Below the pieces are notes generated by a model. It made no database searches and had not been told where the DNA came from. It was given only the letters and a program-made list of their open reading frames with translations. A program made the position numbers and the translations under genes. Shown here in pieces: positions 1 to 8,131 of a stretch of 64,000 nt of DNA. Position 1 is the first letter of the stretch. Each line of letters begins with the position of its first letter. Source of the DNA: Nonomuraea dietziae (GTDB lineage: Bacteria > Actinomycetota > Actinomycetes > Streptosporangiales > Streptosporangiaceae); assembly GCF_014195505.1 (NCBI RefSeq), contig NZ_JACIBV010000001.1, positions 62,001 through 126,000 on the forward strand, written 5' to 3'.

Positions 1-1
1 C

Positions 2-1162
2 TTGGGGGAGACCCTACTGTCCGGTCGCCGTGGCGTCGCCGCGCCGGCCGGGGCCATACGGGCGATGGCGTTGAGCGACGACGGTCGGACAGCCCTGATG
101 TCGATCGTCGACCAGGGGGTCACCTGGCGGAGCCTGGATTCTCCCATCCAGGAGGAGGTCCCCCTGAAGCTTGGCCTTGATGAGGAGGCGCTGGAGGCCT
201 CCATCGAAGAGGAGGGCCGGAAACGGGAGGCCCCGTTCGTGGCGAGCATCCCCTTGGAGGGCGAGGCCAGCGCCACCGCACTGGAGGTGTCGTCCGATGG
301 ACGACAGGCGGTCATCGGGGCTCTTGACGGGTCGCTCGGCCTGTGGCGGTTGGATGACTCCGCCAGGCCGGTGCGGGTGGCCAAGGTGCCGGGCCAGAAC
401 TCCTTCATGGTCGCGAGCGTGGCGCTCGCTGCGGACGGCAGGACCGTCCTGGCAGGCTACGAGCGTGGCAGCGTGCTCGTGTGGGATCTGTCCAGGGGGG
501 AACAGCTGGCCACGCTCCCGGGGCACAGCTCGTGGATCGGCGGGGTGGCCTTGAGCGACGACGGACGGGTCGCGGTCACGATCAGCCGAGGCAGCGGATA
601 TGTCTGGAATCTCGCCGATCGGAGGAGTCCGGTCCGGGTCGGCGCCATCCCGCGGGCAGGAGTCGACGGGGAGGGGCTCGACCTCAGTGCGGACGGCCGG
701 ACGGCCATGATCGGTGGCCAGCTCTGGAACCTATCGAACCCGGCCCGGCCCACGCTGGTGAATCCCGTGGCCAAGGAGGTGGATGGCGTCTCCCTCTCCT
801 CGGACGGGCAGGTCGCTCTGACCACAGACGGCGCCGGGAGCGCGACGCTGTGGCGGATCGCGGACCCGGCGCGGCCCGTCAAGGTCGCCGAAGTCGCCGG
901 AGTGGGGGAACTGGACTTGGACTACCTCACGATGTACGACGTCAAGGAATCGCCAGGCTCAGCGATGCTGAGCGGGGACGGCGGGACGGTGCTGGCGGTG
1001 AGCGCCGAAGGCGGGGCGCTGTTCATGGACGTCGCGGGGCTCAGCGGCGATCCGCTCCGGGATGCCTGCGCGGAGATCGCGGAGGATTCGACGGCGGGCT
1101 TGGTCAGCATGAGGGAGCGACTGGCCGGCGGGAGCTTCGTCGAGCCGTGCGACGGTGGGTGA
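2..1162 (+). CDS. WD40-repeat protein, 5' end outside window
   Basis: Open from the window edge to TGA at 1160-1162, about 386 residues. At least six degenerate WD40-type blades recur, each with a 'SDDGR'-like turn followed by a strand ending in W-x-L or W-x-I, for example near residues 20-45, 95-116, 138-162, 182-205 and 262-285. These are the usual beta-propeller signature and suggest a protein-interaction scaffold. The tail, with two cysteines (DACAEIA ... EPCDGG), looks like the end of actinobacterial multidomain WD40 proteins that carry an effector, NTPase or kinase domain at the N terminus. That part lies upstream of the window, so the function cannot be given. Confidence 0.75.
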   Translation: MGETLLSGRRGVAAPAGAIRAMALSDDGRTALMSIVDQGVTWRSLDSPIQEEVPLKLGLDEEALEASIEEEGRKREAPFVASIPLEGEASATALEVSSDGRQAVIGALDGSLGLWRLDDSARPVRVAKVPGQNSFMVASVALAADGRTVLAGYERGSVLVWDLSRGEQLATLPGHSSWIGGVALSDDGRVAVTISRGSGYVWNLADRRSPVRVGAIPRAGVDGEGLDLSADGRTAMIGGQLWNLSNPARPTLVNPVAKEVDGVSLSSDGQVALTTDGAGSATLWRIADPARPVKVAEVAGVGELDLDYLTMYDVKESPGSAMLSGDGGTVLAVSAEGGALFMDVAGLSGDPLRDACAEIAEDSTAGLVSMRERLAGGSFVEPCDGG

Positions 1163-1166
1163 GCGC

Positions 1167-1394
1167 CTACGGCCGGTTGTTCGGCAGGCACCAGTGGGTG
1201 GCGGCTCGTAACATCAAGACGACCGTCATCGCCCCGGACCGGAACCTGTCGTAGACGGTGGACCACGGCCCGTACTCGATGGGCAGGTCCCGCCACGGAC
1301 TGCCGGTACGAAACCGCCACAGCACCGCATTGAACTGCCGCCGCAGGTCCGGGATCGGGCCCCGCTCACGCATGGGTAGGTTGGGCTCGATCAA
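1167..1394 (-). pseudogene. IS5-family transposase N-terminal fragment
   Basis: About 75 codons resembling the N-terminal DUF4096 (IS402-type) domain of IS5-group transposases. The signature 'WRFRTGSPWRDLP' followed by 'YGPWSTVYDRFR' is clear. Similarity stops after about 50 residues, the rest of the tail is unrelated, and there is no DDE catalytic domain. It lies directly beyond the end of the WD40 gene and is a decayed insertion-sequence relic, not a working transposase. Confidence 0.6.
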
Positions 1395-1432
1395 GGACGG
1401 CGTAGCAGCCTCCGGGGAGCCAGAGCGGGGGC

Positions 1433-1660
1433 GATGAGCGCGTCGGCGTCCTTGCTGGAACGGCCCGTTGTCTGGGTCTTGTCCGAGATCCTTCGATCGC
1501 GGCCCTGGCCGCCGATGCGATCATCACGCTGGCCGCGTACGGGGAACCGCCCGCGGCCGACCTAGGCCGGGCCGTGGGCCACATGGTCCGCGGCGGGCAG
1601 GTCAAGCTCAATCGGATCACCGGCATCCTCGACGAGGTCATGGAGGCCGGGCGCGGCCCT
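1433..1660 (+). pseudogene. Fragment of a HEAT-like DUF7824/DUF6493-type protein
   Basis: A plus-strand frame with no nearby start reads LGLVRDPSIAALAADA followed by LGRAVGHMVRGGQVKLNRI. This resembles the helical repeats at the C-terminal side of actinobacterial DUF6493/DUF7824 proteins, where alternating helices carry LAADAL and G-x-V-KL-R motifs. Similarity ends near 1660 and the frame runs on into unrelated sequence antisense to the DUF1330 gene. It adjoins the transposase relic, so this looks like a rearranged scar. The family assignment is from memory and tentative. Confidence 0.35.
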
Positions 1661-1705
1661 CCCCATGATCAGCAGGATGACCAGGGATCCTCGAGACTGC
1701 TCCCG

Positions 1706-2017
1706 CTAAGCATCCAGCAGGTCAGAGGGAGCGGTCTCGAAAATGATCGCGTTCGCCCGCGACCCGGCCTGCCGCAATGCCTTGAGCTCACGGTACTCAG
1801 GCGAGTCGTACCACCGGTGCGCGGTCTGCAGATCAGGGAACTCGATCAGCACCGGATACCCCAGCATCGCCGTCCCCTCGAGCACGTCCACCTGCCCCCC
1901 GACCGCCCGGTAGGCGCCGCCGTAACTCTCCACGACAGCGCGCACGCGCGAGGCGTACTCGGCCAGCTTGTCCGGGTCGGAGACCTCGATGTTGTCGAAC
2001 AACGCATATGCAGCCAT
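1706..2017 (-). CDS. DUF1330 family protein
   Basis: 103 residues, the usual size of the DUF1330 dimeric alpha-beta barrel family. The sequence shows the expected N-terminal strand (YALFDNIEVSDPDKLAEY), the central G-GAYRAVGG element and the 'VLIEFPDLQTAHRWYDSPEYRELKALR' type helix-strand unit with conserved W-Y-S-Y. A GAGGAG Shine-Dalgarno lies 4-5 bases before ATG 2017. The gene is divergent from the MarR gene at 2092, and two operator-like repeats lie between them, so MarR control is likely. The enzymatic role of the family is unknown. Confidence 0.85.
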   Translation of the reverse strand: MAAYALFDNIEVSDPDKLAEYASRVRAVVESYGGAYRAVGGQVDVLEGTAMLGYPVLIEFPDLQTAHRWYDSPEYRELKALRQAGSRANAIIFETAPSDLLDA

Positions 2018-2034
2018 GACAGGCTCCTCAGCTA

Positions 2035-2090
2035 TATAATCATCCCGTTCGGGACAGTCCCGACATTACTACCGATCGGGACAATCTCGC
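2035..2090. promoter_or_regulatory. MarR-type operator pair and promoter between DUF1330 and MarR
   Basis: A perfect TATAAT at 2035-2040 on the plus strand is followed by TCGGGAC-A-GTCCCGA at 2049-2063, a 7-bp-arm palindrome. An imperfect copy, TCGGGACAATCTCG, follows at 2076-2089 with 27 bases from start to start. The second copy ends next to the MarR ATG at 2092. The layout suits an autoregulating MarR repressor that also controls DUF1330. Assigning the repeats to this MarR is inference. Confidence 0.55.
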
Positions 2091-2091
2091 A

Positions 2092-2538
2092 ATGAGCGAT
2101 TTGTTCACCGACCCCCGCTGGGAGTCGTACGGCATGCTGCGCGAGGCCTACCTGGCCGTGACCACGCGTATCGATGCCGACGTCAGTCCGGAGGGTGACC
2201 TCGACGCGGCGATCTCCGACATCCTGTTCCGGCTCGCCCGCACCCAGGGCCACTGCCTCCGTACGGTGGACATCACCCGCGCGCTGGCGACCAGCACCAC
2301 ACGCACGACCCGGTTGCTGGACGCGACGCAGGCGCGCGGCCTGGTGGAACGCGGACCGCACCCCACGGACCGCCGCGCGATCATGGTCACCCTGACCGAG
2401 GAAGGCCTGGCCGAAGCGCGCAGAAGGGGAGAGCTCGCGCTGGCCTCGGCGCAGCGCCACATCTACGACACGCTCACGGCGGACGAGGTGGGCACGATGA
2501 TCGCGCTCCTGCGCAAACTCCGGGACGCCAACCAGTAG
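2092..2538 (+). CDS. MarR family transcriptional regulator
   Basis: 148 residues with a winged helix in the middle: a helix with VDITRALATSTTRTTRLLDATQARGLVERG, then the wing 'HPTDRRAIMVTLTEEG', which is the diagnostic MarR D-x-R-x-x-x-V-x-LT signature. Flanking helices form the dimer interface. The start codon lies within two bases of a palindromic repeat, so a short or absent leader is likely. It probably represses itself and the divergent DUF1330 gene. No ligand can be inferred. Confidence 0.88.
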   Translation: MSDLFTDPRWESYGMLREAYLAVTTRIDADVSPEGDLDAAISDILFRLARTQGHCLRTVDITRALATSTTRTTRLLDATQARGLVERGPHPTDRRAIMVTLTEEGLAEARRRGELALASAQRHIYDTLTADEVGTMIALLRKLRDANQ

Positions 2539-2992
2539 GTGGCTTGGTTGTGCCCCGACCGCATGATGGGTGATCCGGGGCACGCCGCCGTTCGCGTCGC
2601 TCCGGGCTATTCGTCAACTATGGGTTGACGCTCTCCTCATCGTCAACCTATGGTTGACGAATGATCGATCGCAACCGCCTCGTGAGGCAGGTCTTCAACG
2701 TCACCCTGGTGGCGTTGATCCTGGCGAGGATGACGCTGTCAGTGCTGTGGTGACCGGGACGCCGACGGCGGTCCGGGGCGGGCCGAGGGTTTCAGCGGAG
2801 GACGCGACCGGTCGGCGCGGTTCGGCTTCGATCTGACCGCCGACTTCACCTGCGCGTTCTTCAAGCCATACGCCGTCCCCTTCGACTACGGACGCATGCG
2901 CTGTCCGTCGGTCGCGACGTCGAACGGTAGGCCGGGCCCGGACGCGGTGTTGGCACGAAACCCGCGATAATCGGTGGTCCGGCCACTGTTCG
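2539..2992. other. 454-base stretch with tandem palindromes and degraded coding remnants
   Basis: No intact gene is convincing here. A short frame from ATG 2661 (MIDRNRLVRQ...) stops at 2751, and coding-like composition continues in other frames up to about 2930 (for example RFGFDLTADFTCAFF in frame from 2819), which suggests a frameshifted relic of one gene. I do not recognise the family with confidence. The upstream palindromes at 2613-2658 look like an intact operator left in front of it. Confidence 0.3.
2613..2658. promoter_or_regulatory. Two GTCAAC/GTTGAC palindromes
   Basis: GTCAAC-TATGG-GTTGAC at 2613-2629 and GTCAACC-TAT-GGTTGAC at 2642-2658 are two 17-bp palindromes, 29 bases from start to start and two bases upstream of an ATG at 2661. 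The GTCAAC...GTTGAC element also appears inside the operator of the HTH-ClpN pair at 58628-58676. The cognate regulator is unknown. Confidence 0.5.
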
Positions 2993-3022
2993 ATGGAGCG
3001 CGGCGTCGCCAGACTGCTTGCC

Positions 3023-3616
3023 ATGACCGACGCACCCACCGGCCGTACGGCTGCCTTCCATATCCTCGCCACCGGCTACACCGCCTCCACCGGACCCGGC
3101 GTGGCCGCGACCGTCTCCTACGTCACCGAGGGCGACCTCAGGATCGTGGTGGATCCCGGCATGGTCGCGAGCCAGTCGGTGATCACCGACGCGCTCGCCG
3201 ACCTCGGCCTCAAGACGGACGACATCACCGACGTGGTCCTCAGCCACCACCACCCCGACAACATCCTCAACGTCGGCCTGTTCGGCCAGGCACGCATCCA
3301 CGACCACAAGGCGATCTACCAGGGCCACCACTGGACCAGCAGGGACGCCGAAGGGTACGAGTTCTCCCCGTCGCTCAGGCTGATCGCCACCCCCGGCCAC
3401 AGCGCCGAGGACATCACCCTGCTGGCCGGCACCGCCGAGGGCGTCGTGGCCTTCGCCGGCGACCTGTGGTGGCGGGCCGACGGCCCCGCCGACGACCCGG
3501 TCACCACCGACCGCGACGTCCTGCGGGCCAGCAGGGAGCGCGTGCTGGCCGTCGCCGACGTCATCGTCCCCGGCCACGGCGCGCCCTTCACCCCGACGGC
3601 GACCACTCCCCGCTGA
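3023..3616 (+). CDS. MBL-fold metallo-hydrolase
   Basis: 197 residues from ATG 3023 (an in-frame ATG at 2993 would add ten). It has the metallo-beta-lactamase fold: strand 'LRIVVDPGM', the motif SHHHPDN in place of the canonical HxHxDH, a later 'ATPGHS' histidine, 'FAGDLWW' for the bridging aspartate and a final 'IVPGHG'. The last metal-ligand position of the first motif is Asn rather than His, so metal binding may be altered, although related small actinobacterial and MBLAC1-like proteins vary here. The substrate is unknown. It stands alone between a degraded region and the two-component operon on the other strand. Confidence 0.8.
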   Translation: MTDAPTGRTAAFHILATGYTASTGPGVAATVSYVTEGDLRIVVDPGMVASQSVITDALADLGLKTDDITDVVLSHHHPDNILNVGLFGQARIHDHKAIYQGHHWTSRDAEGYEFSPSLRLIATPGHSAEDITLLAGTAEGVVAFAGDLWWRADGPADDPVTTDRDVLRASRERVLAVADVIVPGHGAPFTPTATTPR

Positions 3617-3736
3617 CGACGCGGCCGTGGCCCGGGCCGCTCGTGGACCGTTCGGGCGGCGGGGCAGCTGGTGACCCAGACCCCCGGCGGGACCTACTAC
3701 CACGGCTACCAGCCGAAGAACTGAAGGCCGGACCGC

Positions 3737-4795
3737 TCAGCGGCGCAGGGTGAGACGGAAGGCGCAGCCGTCGCCCGAGGGGCCAGGGGAGGTGACGACG
3801 AGGTCGCCGCCGTGGGCCAGGGCGATCTGCCTCGCGATCGGCAACCCGAGACCGGTGCCAGGGACGTCGCGCCTACCGCGCCAGAACCGCTGGAAGATCC
3901 ACTCCCGCTCCTCGGCGGCGATGCCGGCGCCGTGGTCGGTCACGGTCACGGCGACCTCGGCGTCGGCGGCTTCGATCGCGATCTCCACGGCCGTGCCTGG
4001 CGGGGCGTATCTCACGGCGTTGTCAATCAGGTTGGACAGGGCGCGACTCACGGTGGGCTCGTCGATGGAGCACTCGGCGACCGCGGGCCCGCTGACGGAC
4101 AGCGCGATCTCCTTCCCCGCCGCCAGCGGCGCGGCGTGGTCGACGACGCCGCCCACGACCGCCACCAGGTCGGACGGCCTGCGGTCGATGGCGCGGGCCC
4201 GGCCACGAGCCTCGGCCAGCAGCTCGTCGATCGTCGTCTGGAGCCTGGCGGCCGCGGTCTGCGAGCGCAGCAGCCCCCCGCGGTAGACCTCGAGGGTGGG
4301 GGAGGGGTGGGCGAGCAGCACCTCGGCGTTGGTCATCAGCACCGCCAGCGGCATCCGCAGCTCGTGGCTGGTCTCCTCGATCAGCCGTCGCTGCGTCGCG
4401 GCGGCCTGCTCCAGCCGGTCGAGCATGGCGTCGAAGCTGGCCGCCAGGGCCACCACCTCCGCGGGCCCTCCGACGAGCGCGATGCGCCGGCCCAGGTCCG
4501 TGGCGCCGATGTCCTCGGCGACCGCCCGCACCGTGTCAAGGGGTCGTACGGCCCTGCCCGCCCACCACCAGGCCACGGCCGCGGCCGCGGGGGCCAGGGC
4601 CACAATGGTCCAGGTGGGCCAGGCGGACCGGTGCGCGGACACGCTCCTGACGCTCTCGACGCCGTCGATCGTCTGGAAGGTCGTCTCGGTGTCGGTCACC
4701 AGGACCACGCCGAACAGCAGGAGAGCGGGAAGGTAGATCGCGAGGAAGCCGAGGACGGCGAGCCCGGCCCGCAGCGACCGCCAGGGACGGGTCAC
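3737..4795 (-). CDS. Sensor histidine kinase
   Basis: 352 residues starting at GTG 4795, which overlaps the response-regulator stop in a GTGA. Two membrane segments (about residues 10-33 and 61-80) enclose a short external loop. A HAMP linker (81-130) follows, then a DHp domain with the phosphoacceptor in 'SHELRMP' (His144) and a HATPase domain with N-box SNLIDNAVRYAPPG, G1 DHGAGI and G2 GTGLGL. It is an ordinary small OmpR-partner kinase. It is the third gene of an operon with a penicillin-binding-like serine hydrolase and the regulator, so an envelope or beta-lactam-related signal is plausible but unproven. Confidence 0.92.
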   Translation of the reverse strand: MTRPWRSLRAGLAVLGFLAIYLPALLLFGVVLVTDTETTFQTIDGVESVRSVSAHRSAWPTWTIVALAPAAAAVAWWWAGRAVRPLDTVRAVAEDIGATDLGRRIALVGGPAEVVALAASFDAMLDRLEQAAATQRRLIEETSHELRMPLAVLMTNAEVLLAHPSPTLEVYRGGLLRSQTAAARLQTTIDELLAEARGRARAIDRRPSDLVAVVGGVVDHAAPLAAGKEIALSVSGPAVAECSIDEPTVSRALSNLIDNAVRYAPPGTAVEIAIEAADAEVAVTVTDHGAGIAAEEREWIFQRFWRGRRDVPGTGLGLPIARQIALAHGGDLVVTSPGPSGDGCAFRLTLRR

Positions 4796-5466
4796 GACGG
4801 CTCCGCCCTGAGCCGGTAGCCGGCGCCGGTGATCGTGACGATCAGCGCGGGCTCGCCCAGCTTCCTGCGCAGCCGGCTGAGGATCACCCGCACCGAGGCG
4901 GTGAAGGGGTTGGCGTGGGAGTCCCATACGTGCTCCAGCAGGTCCTCGGCCGACAGCACCTCGCCCGGGTGGTGCATGAAGTAGCGCAGCAGCGAGAACT
5001 CTCGCGGGGTGAGATCGAGTTCGGCGCCGGAGCGCCAGGCCGTGTGCGTGGCGAGGTCGAGCGTCAGCTCGCCCACACTGAGCGTCGTTCCGCGGGCGTC
5101 GCCTCGACGGCTCAGCGCCCGCACCCTGGCCACGAGCTCGGCGAAGTGGAACGGCTTGACGAGGTAGTCGTCGGCGCCCGCGTCGAGCCCGGCCACCCGG
5201 TCGGCGACGGCGTCGCGGGCGGTGAGCACGATCGTGCGCCTGGGCCTGCGCAGCTCGGGGTCGCGCGTCAGCCTGCGCAGCAGGTCGAGCCCCTCGCCGT
5301 CGGGCAGGCCGAGATCGAAGCACGCCACGTCGTAGGCGGTGGACAGGAGGGACTCCTCGGCCTCGGCGTACGTCGTGGCGAGATCGACCGCGTACGACTC
5401 GTTGCGCAGGCCGAGGGCGACGAGCTCGGCCAGGTCGGGGTCGTCCTCGATGAGCAGGATGCGCAT
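4792..5466 (-). CDS. OmpR-family response regulator
   Basis: 224 residues from ATG 5466 (MRILLIEDD). An in-frame ATG at 5490 would overlap the upstream gene. The receiver domain has the acidic pair D8-D9, phosphoacceptor Asp51 in CFDLGLPDGEG, and conserved T and K (VLTARD, DYLVKPF). The C-terminal winged helix contains LTPREFSLLRYFMHHPGEV and the typical 'VRVILSRLRRKLG' recognition element. It is translationally coupled to the kinase downstream and lies 10 bases after the serine hydrolase stop. Confidence 0.93.
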   Translation of the reverse strand: MRILLIEDDPDLAELVALGLRNESYAVDLATTYAEAEESLLSTAYDVACFDLGLPDGEGLDLLRRLTRDPELRRPRRTIVLTARDAVADRVAGLDAGADDYLVKPFHFAELVARVRALSRRGDARGTTLSVGELTLDLATHTAWRSGAELDLTPREFSLLRYFMHHPGEVLSAEDLLEHVWDSHANPFTASVRVILSRLRRKLGEPALIVTITGAGYRLRAEPS

Positions 5467-5476
5467 GAGCGGCCGG

Positions 5477-7171
5477 TCAGCCGGTCGCACGGGCGACGGA
5501 GGTCCCGCGGTGCCCGCCCGAGCGGGTGATGCTCATGCGCCGGTCGCGGAAGGCGACCGACACCTCAGGGCCGGTGCCCGCCGGGTCGTCGGGACGGTAT
5601 CGGCCGCCCCCGTCGGGCACGAGCGTCAGCCGCGGCGGCTCGGGCCGCAGCTCGGCGGCTTGGATGCCGCCATGCTCGTTGACGGCGTACCAGGCGGTGA
5701 CGGGCTGTCTCTCCGTGCTGATGGTGACGTAGGTGCGCACCTCGCCATCGTCGACCACGCTGCCCGCGAGCGCGACACCGGTGAACGCGCCGAAGGCCTT
5801 CTCGAGGTTCGCGCGTTCCTCGCGGCCCTCCTGCGTCCGGCCGTCCAGCAGGGCGAGGACGCGCCGTTCGTGCGCGCGGAGATCGACGTCGCCGCGCGGA
5901 GGGAACAGCGCCGTCACGGCGTCGGCGCCCCTGGCGGCGATTGTCAGCTCGCCGTCCTTCGCGCTCACCTCGTACGAGCCTCCTGTCTCCAGCTCGTACG
6001 ACCCGGTGGCGGCGGCGAGATCACCGTCGCCGGCGCCGGCGGCAGCGTCGGGTATGGGCACGGGGCGACCAGCGAGCAGCGCGGGGCCCACCGCCTGCAG
6101 CAACTCCTCGGCGCTCACCCGCGCCTTGTTGGACGCGACGGCGATCACCCGCTGCTGTCCAGGAACCCACACGACCACAGCGTTGTGCCCCACCTCGCCG
6201 CCGCCTCCCGCGGTGCTGAGGAACGGCTCGCCGTACACGGAGCTGTCGAAGGCGACCCACCCTGGCGTCTCGGCGCGGCCGCCGCCCAGGTCGTGGCCAG
6301 GGGCGGCGATGAGCTCGGCCGCCCTGCGCGAGACCAGCCCCCCGGTGAACAGCGCGTGCGCCCAGGACGCCAGGTCCGCGGTGGTCATGGCGAGGCCGCC
6401 GTTGCCCTCCATCCCCCAGTACGGTCCACGGAAGTCGCCGCGTTCGCCCGTTCGCCCGTCATCGTGATAGCCGACGGCGCGGGGCCCCTGCGCGGCGGGC
6501 TCGCCGCTCCAGAACCCTCCCGCGAGGCGACGGCCGGGCAGCCGCAGGAGGTTCTCGGCCACGTACTTCCTGTAGCTCGTGCCCGACGCCTTCTCGACGA
6601 TGAGCGCGAGCAGGGTGTATCCGGCGTTGGAGTAGACGTATCCGGAGCCCGGTGCGAAGGCGAGCGTCAGCCTGCCGATCGCAGCCACGGCAGAGTCCCT
6701 GTCGAGCGGCTCGTAGTCCCTGCCGTGCGAGCCGTTGAGGCCGCTGGTGTGCAGCAGCAACTGCCTGATCGTGGCCTTGGCGACGGGACCGTCCAGCTCG
6801 GGCAGGACCTTCCCCGCCCGGTCGTCCAGCGACAGCTTCCCCCCGTCGAGGAGGCGGAGGACGGCCGCGGCCGTGAACGCCTTGGTGATCGAGCCGATGC
6901 TGAAGACCGTCTCGGGGGTGTTCGCCCTGCCCGCGGCGTCGTCCGCCGACCCGTAGGCGGCCAGGCACTCGAACCTGCCGGCCTTCGAGATCGCGATGGA
7001 TCCGCTGAACCCCGCCTCGGCCCAGGCGCCGAACGCCTCGTCGAGCCCGGGCTCGCACCGTTCGGCCGCGGCGGCGGCCGGTCCGCGCCGAGGGACGCCC
7101 TGATCGGCGGTGCACGCGGCCAGGACGGTCACCACCGTCGCGGCGGCGATTGCCAGAAAGGACCTTTGCAT
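5477..7171 (-). CDS. Class C beta-lactamase-fold serine hydrolase lipoprotein
   Basis: 564 residues. A lipoprotein signal peptide ends in the lipobox LAAC (Cys20), so the enzyme should be anchored outside the membrane. The beta-lactamase/PBP4-type fold shows SxxK as SITK (Ser94-Lys97), YxN as YSN (180-182) and a late H-x-G-like 'VGHN' motif. A C-terminal extension of about 180 residues forms a separate beta domain. Members act as D-Ala-D-Ala peptidases, esterases or beta-lactamases. It leads an operon with the response regulator and kinase, which suggests the signalling pair senses or controls this cell-wall function. Confidence 0.85.
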   Translation of the reverse strand: MQRSFLAIAAATVVTVLAACTADQGVPRRGPAAAAAERCEPGLDEAFGAWAEAGFSGSIAISKAGRFECLAAYGSADDAAGRANTPETVFSIGSITKAFTAAAVLRLLDGGKLSLDDRAGKVLPELDGPVAKATIRQLLLHTSGLNGSHGRDYEPLDRDSAVAAIGRLTLAFAPGSGYVYSNAGYTLLALIVEKASGTSYRKYVAENLLRLPGRRLAGGFWSGEPAAQGPRAVGYHDDGRTGERGDFRGPYWGMEGNGGLAMTTADLASWAHALFTGGLVSRRAAELIAAPGHDLGGGRAETPGWVAFDSSVYGEPFLSTAGGGGEVGHNAVVVWVPGQQRVIAVASNKARVSAEELLQAVGPALLAGRPVPIPDAAAGAGDGDLAAATGSYELETGGSYEVSAKDGELTIAARGADAVTALFPPRGDVDLRAHERRVLALLDGRTQEGREERANLEKAFGAFTGVALAGSVVDDGEVRTYVTISTERQPVTAWYAVNEHGGIQAAELRPEPPRLTLVPDGGGRYRPDDPAGTGPEVSVAFRDRRMSITRSGGHRGTSVARATG

Positions 7172-7321
7172 GGGGCGAACCTAGACGGGCCCCTGCAAAC
7201 CTGATGTGAACGACGAGGCCGTTGTGATCAGCGGGAGGGGCCCGCTCGTGTGCTGCAGGATGTCGCCCGCGGTGCGTCGGCGCGGGCAGGGGAGCCGTCG
7301 CCGGTGGCGCGGTAGGACGGC

Positions 7322-8014
7322 TCAGTCCCTGCCCTGCCAGGTCGTCACGCACACCTCGTTGCCCTCCGCGTCCGCCAGCACCCAGAAGGCAGGCGCCGCG
7401 GTGTCGGACAGCAGCACCCCGCCGGCGGCCAGCGCGGCCCCGATGCGCCGGGCGGCCTCGTCGTGCGGGACGGAGATGTCGAAATGGATCCGGTTGCGCT
7501 GCGGCCGCGCCGCGTCCATCTGCTGAAACCAGATCGCCGGCCCCTGAGCGGCGGGGTCGACGAGCGGATCCTCTGGGCCGTGCGCCTCCGCCTCGTCGCC
7601 GTATCCCATGACCGCCTTCCAGAACGGACGGATCGCGGCGATGTCGAGCGCGTCGATCGCGATCTCGACCATCTGGACCGACCGAGGCCCCTGGCCGCCG
7701 GTCCCGGGGTCCGTGCGCAGCCCGAGTTCGCTCACGGCCGCGGTGACGCGGTGGGCGAGCTCGAGCTCGAGCGCGCTCACCCAGCCGGTGGCGAGCGACT
7801 GCAGGGTGAGGATCACCTGGTCCTTCCGGACGTCCAGCCAGAGGCTCGCCTCGCCCTCTTCGCCGGCCGCGGCCACCGCGCGCGCGGCGACCTCGGCCGC
7901 CTGCGCGAGCGAGGTGACGGGCACGGAGGTGCGGACGACCCCGAGGACGAAGCGCCACCCCAGGCCGTCGACGGCGTCGGAGATCTCCTTGCGGCTCAAT
8001 CTCTTCTGGTTCAC
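7322..8014 (-). CDS. PCD-like domain fused to VOC (glyoxalase) domain
   Basis: 230 residues from GTG 8014. The N-terminal half (LSRKEISDAVDGLGWRF through about residue 100) resembles pterin-4a-carbinolamine dehydratase/DCoH. The C-terminal half (about 115-230) is a VOC domain with the paired beta-alpha-beta-beta-beta units, RIHFDISV and an end of 'AFWVLADAEGNEVCV' in which the glutamate is a usual metal ligand. PCD-VOC fusions are known in actinomycetes, but the substrate is undefined. The gene is divergent from the MFS gene at 8132. Confidence 0.8.
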   Translation of the reverse strand: MNQKRLSRKEISDAVDGLGWRFVLGVVRTSVPVTSLAQAAEVAARAVAAAGEEGEASLWLDVRKDQVILTLQSLATGWVSALELELAHRVTAAVSELGLRTDPGTGGQGPRSVQMVEIAIDALDIAAIRPFWKAVMGYGDEAEAHGPEDPLVDPAAQGPAIWFQQMDAARPQRNRIHFDISVPHDEAARRIGAALAAGGVLLSDTAAPAFWVLADAEGNEVCVTTWQGRD

Positions 8015-8131
8015 CCCGACATGATCGCAGAAGCCATGGCCGGATCCGAGGGACGCACGTCCAGAACCACGGCCATGGCAGGGAGCGGTCTCCGACTTGA
8101 TGAGAGGTGACATCCGACGAAAGGAGAGACC

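Noticed and set aside
2900-2970. GC-rich segment checked for a tRNA
   Set aside because: No T-loop (GTTCRAN) and acceptor pairing could be built.
2701-3703. Minus-strand frames antisense to the MBL-fold gene
   Set aside because: The MBL motifs on the plus strand are decisive and the minus frames have no family resemblance.
5339-7204. 621-codon plus-strand frame antisense to the serine hydrolase
   Set aside because: The serine hydrolase shows catalytic motifs and a lipobox; the plus frame is composition-driven.
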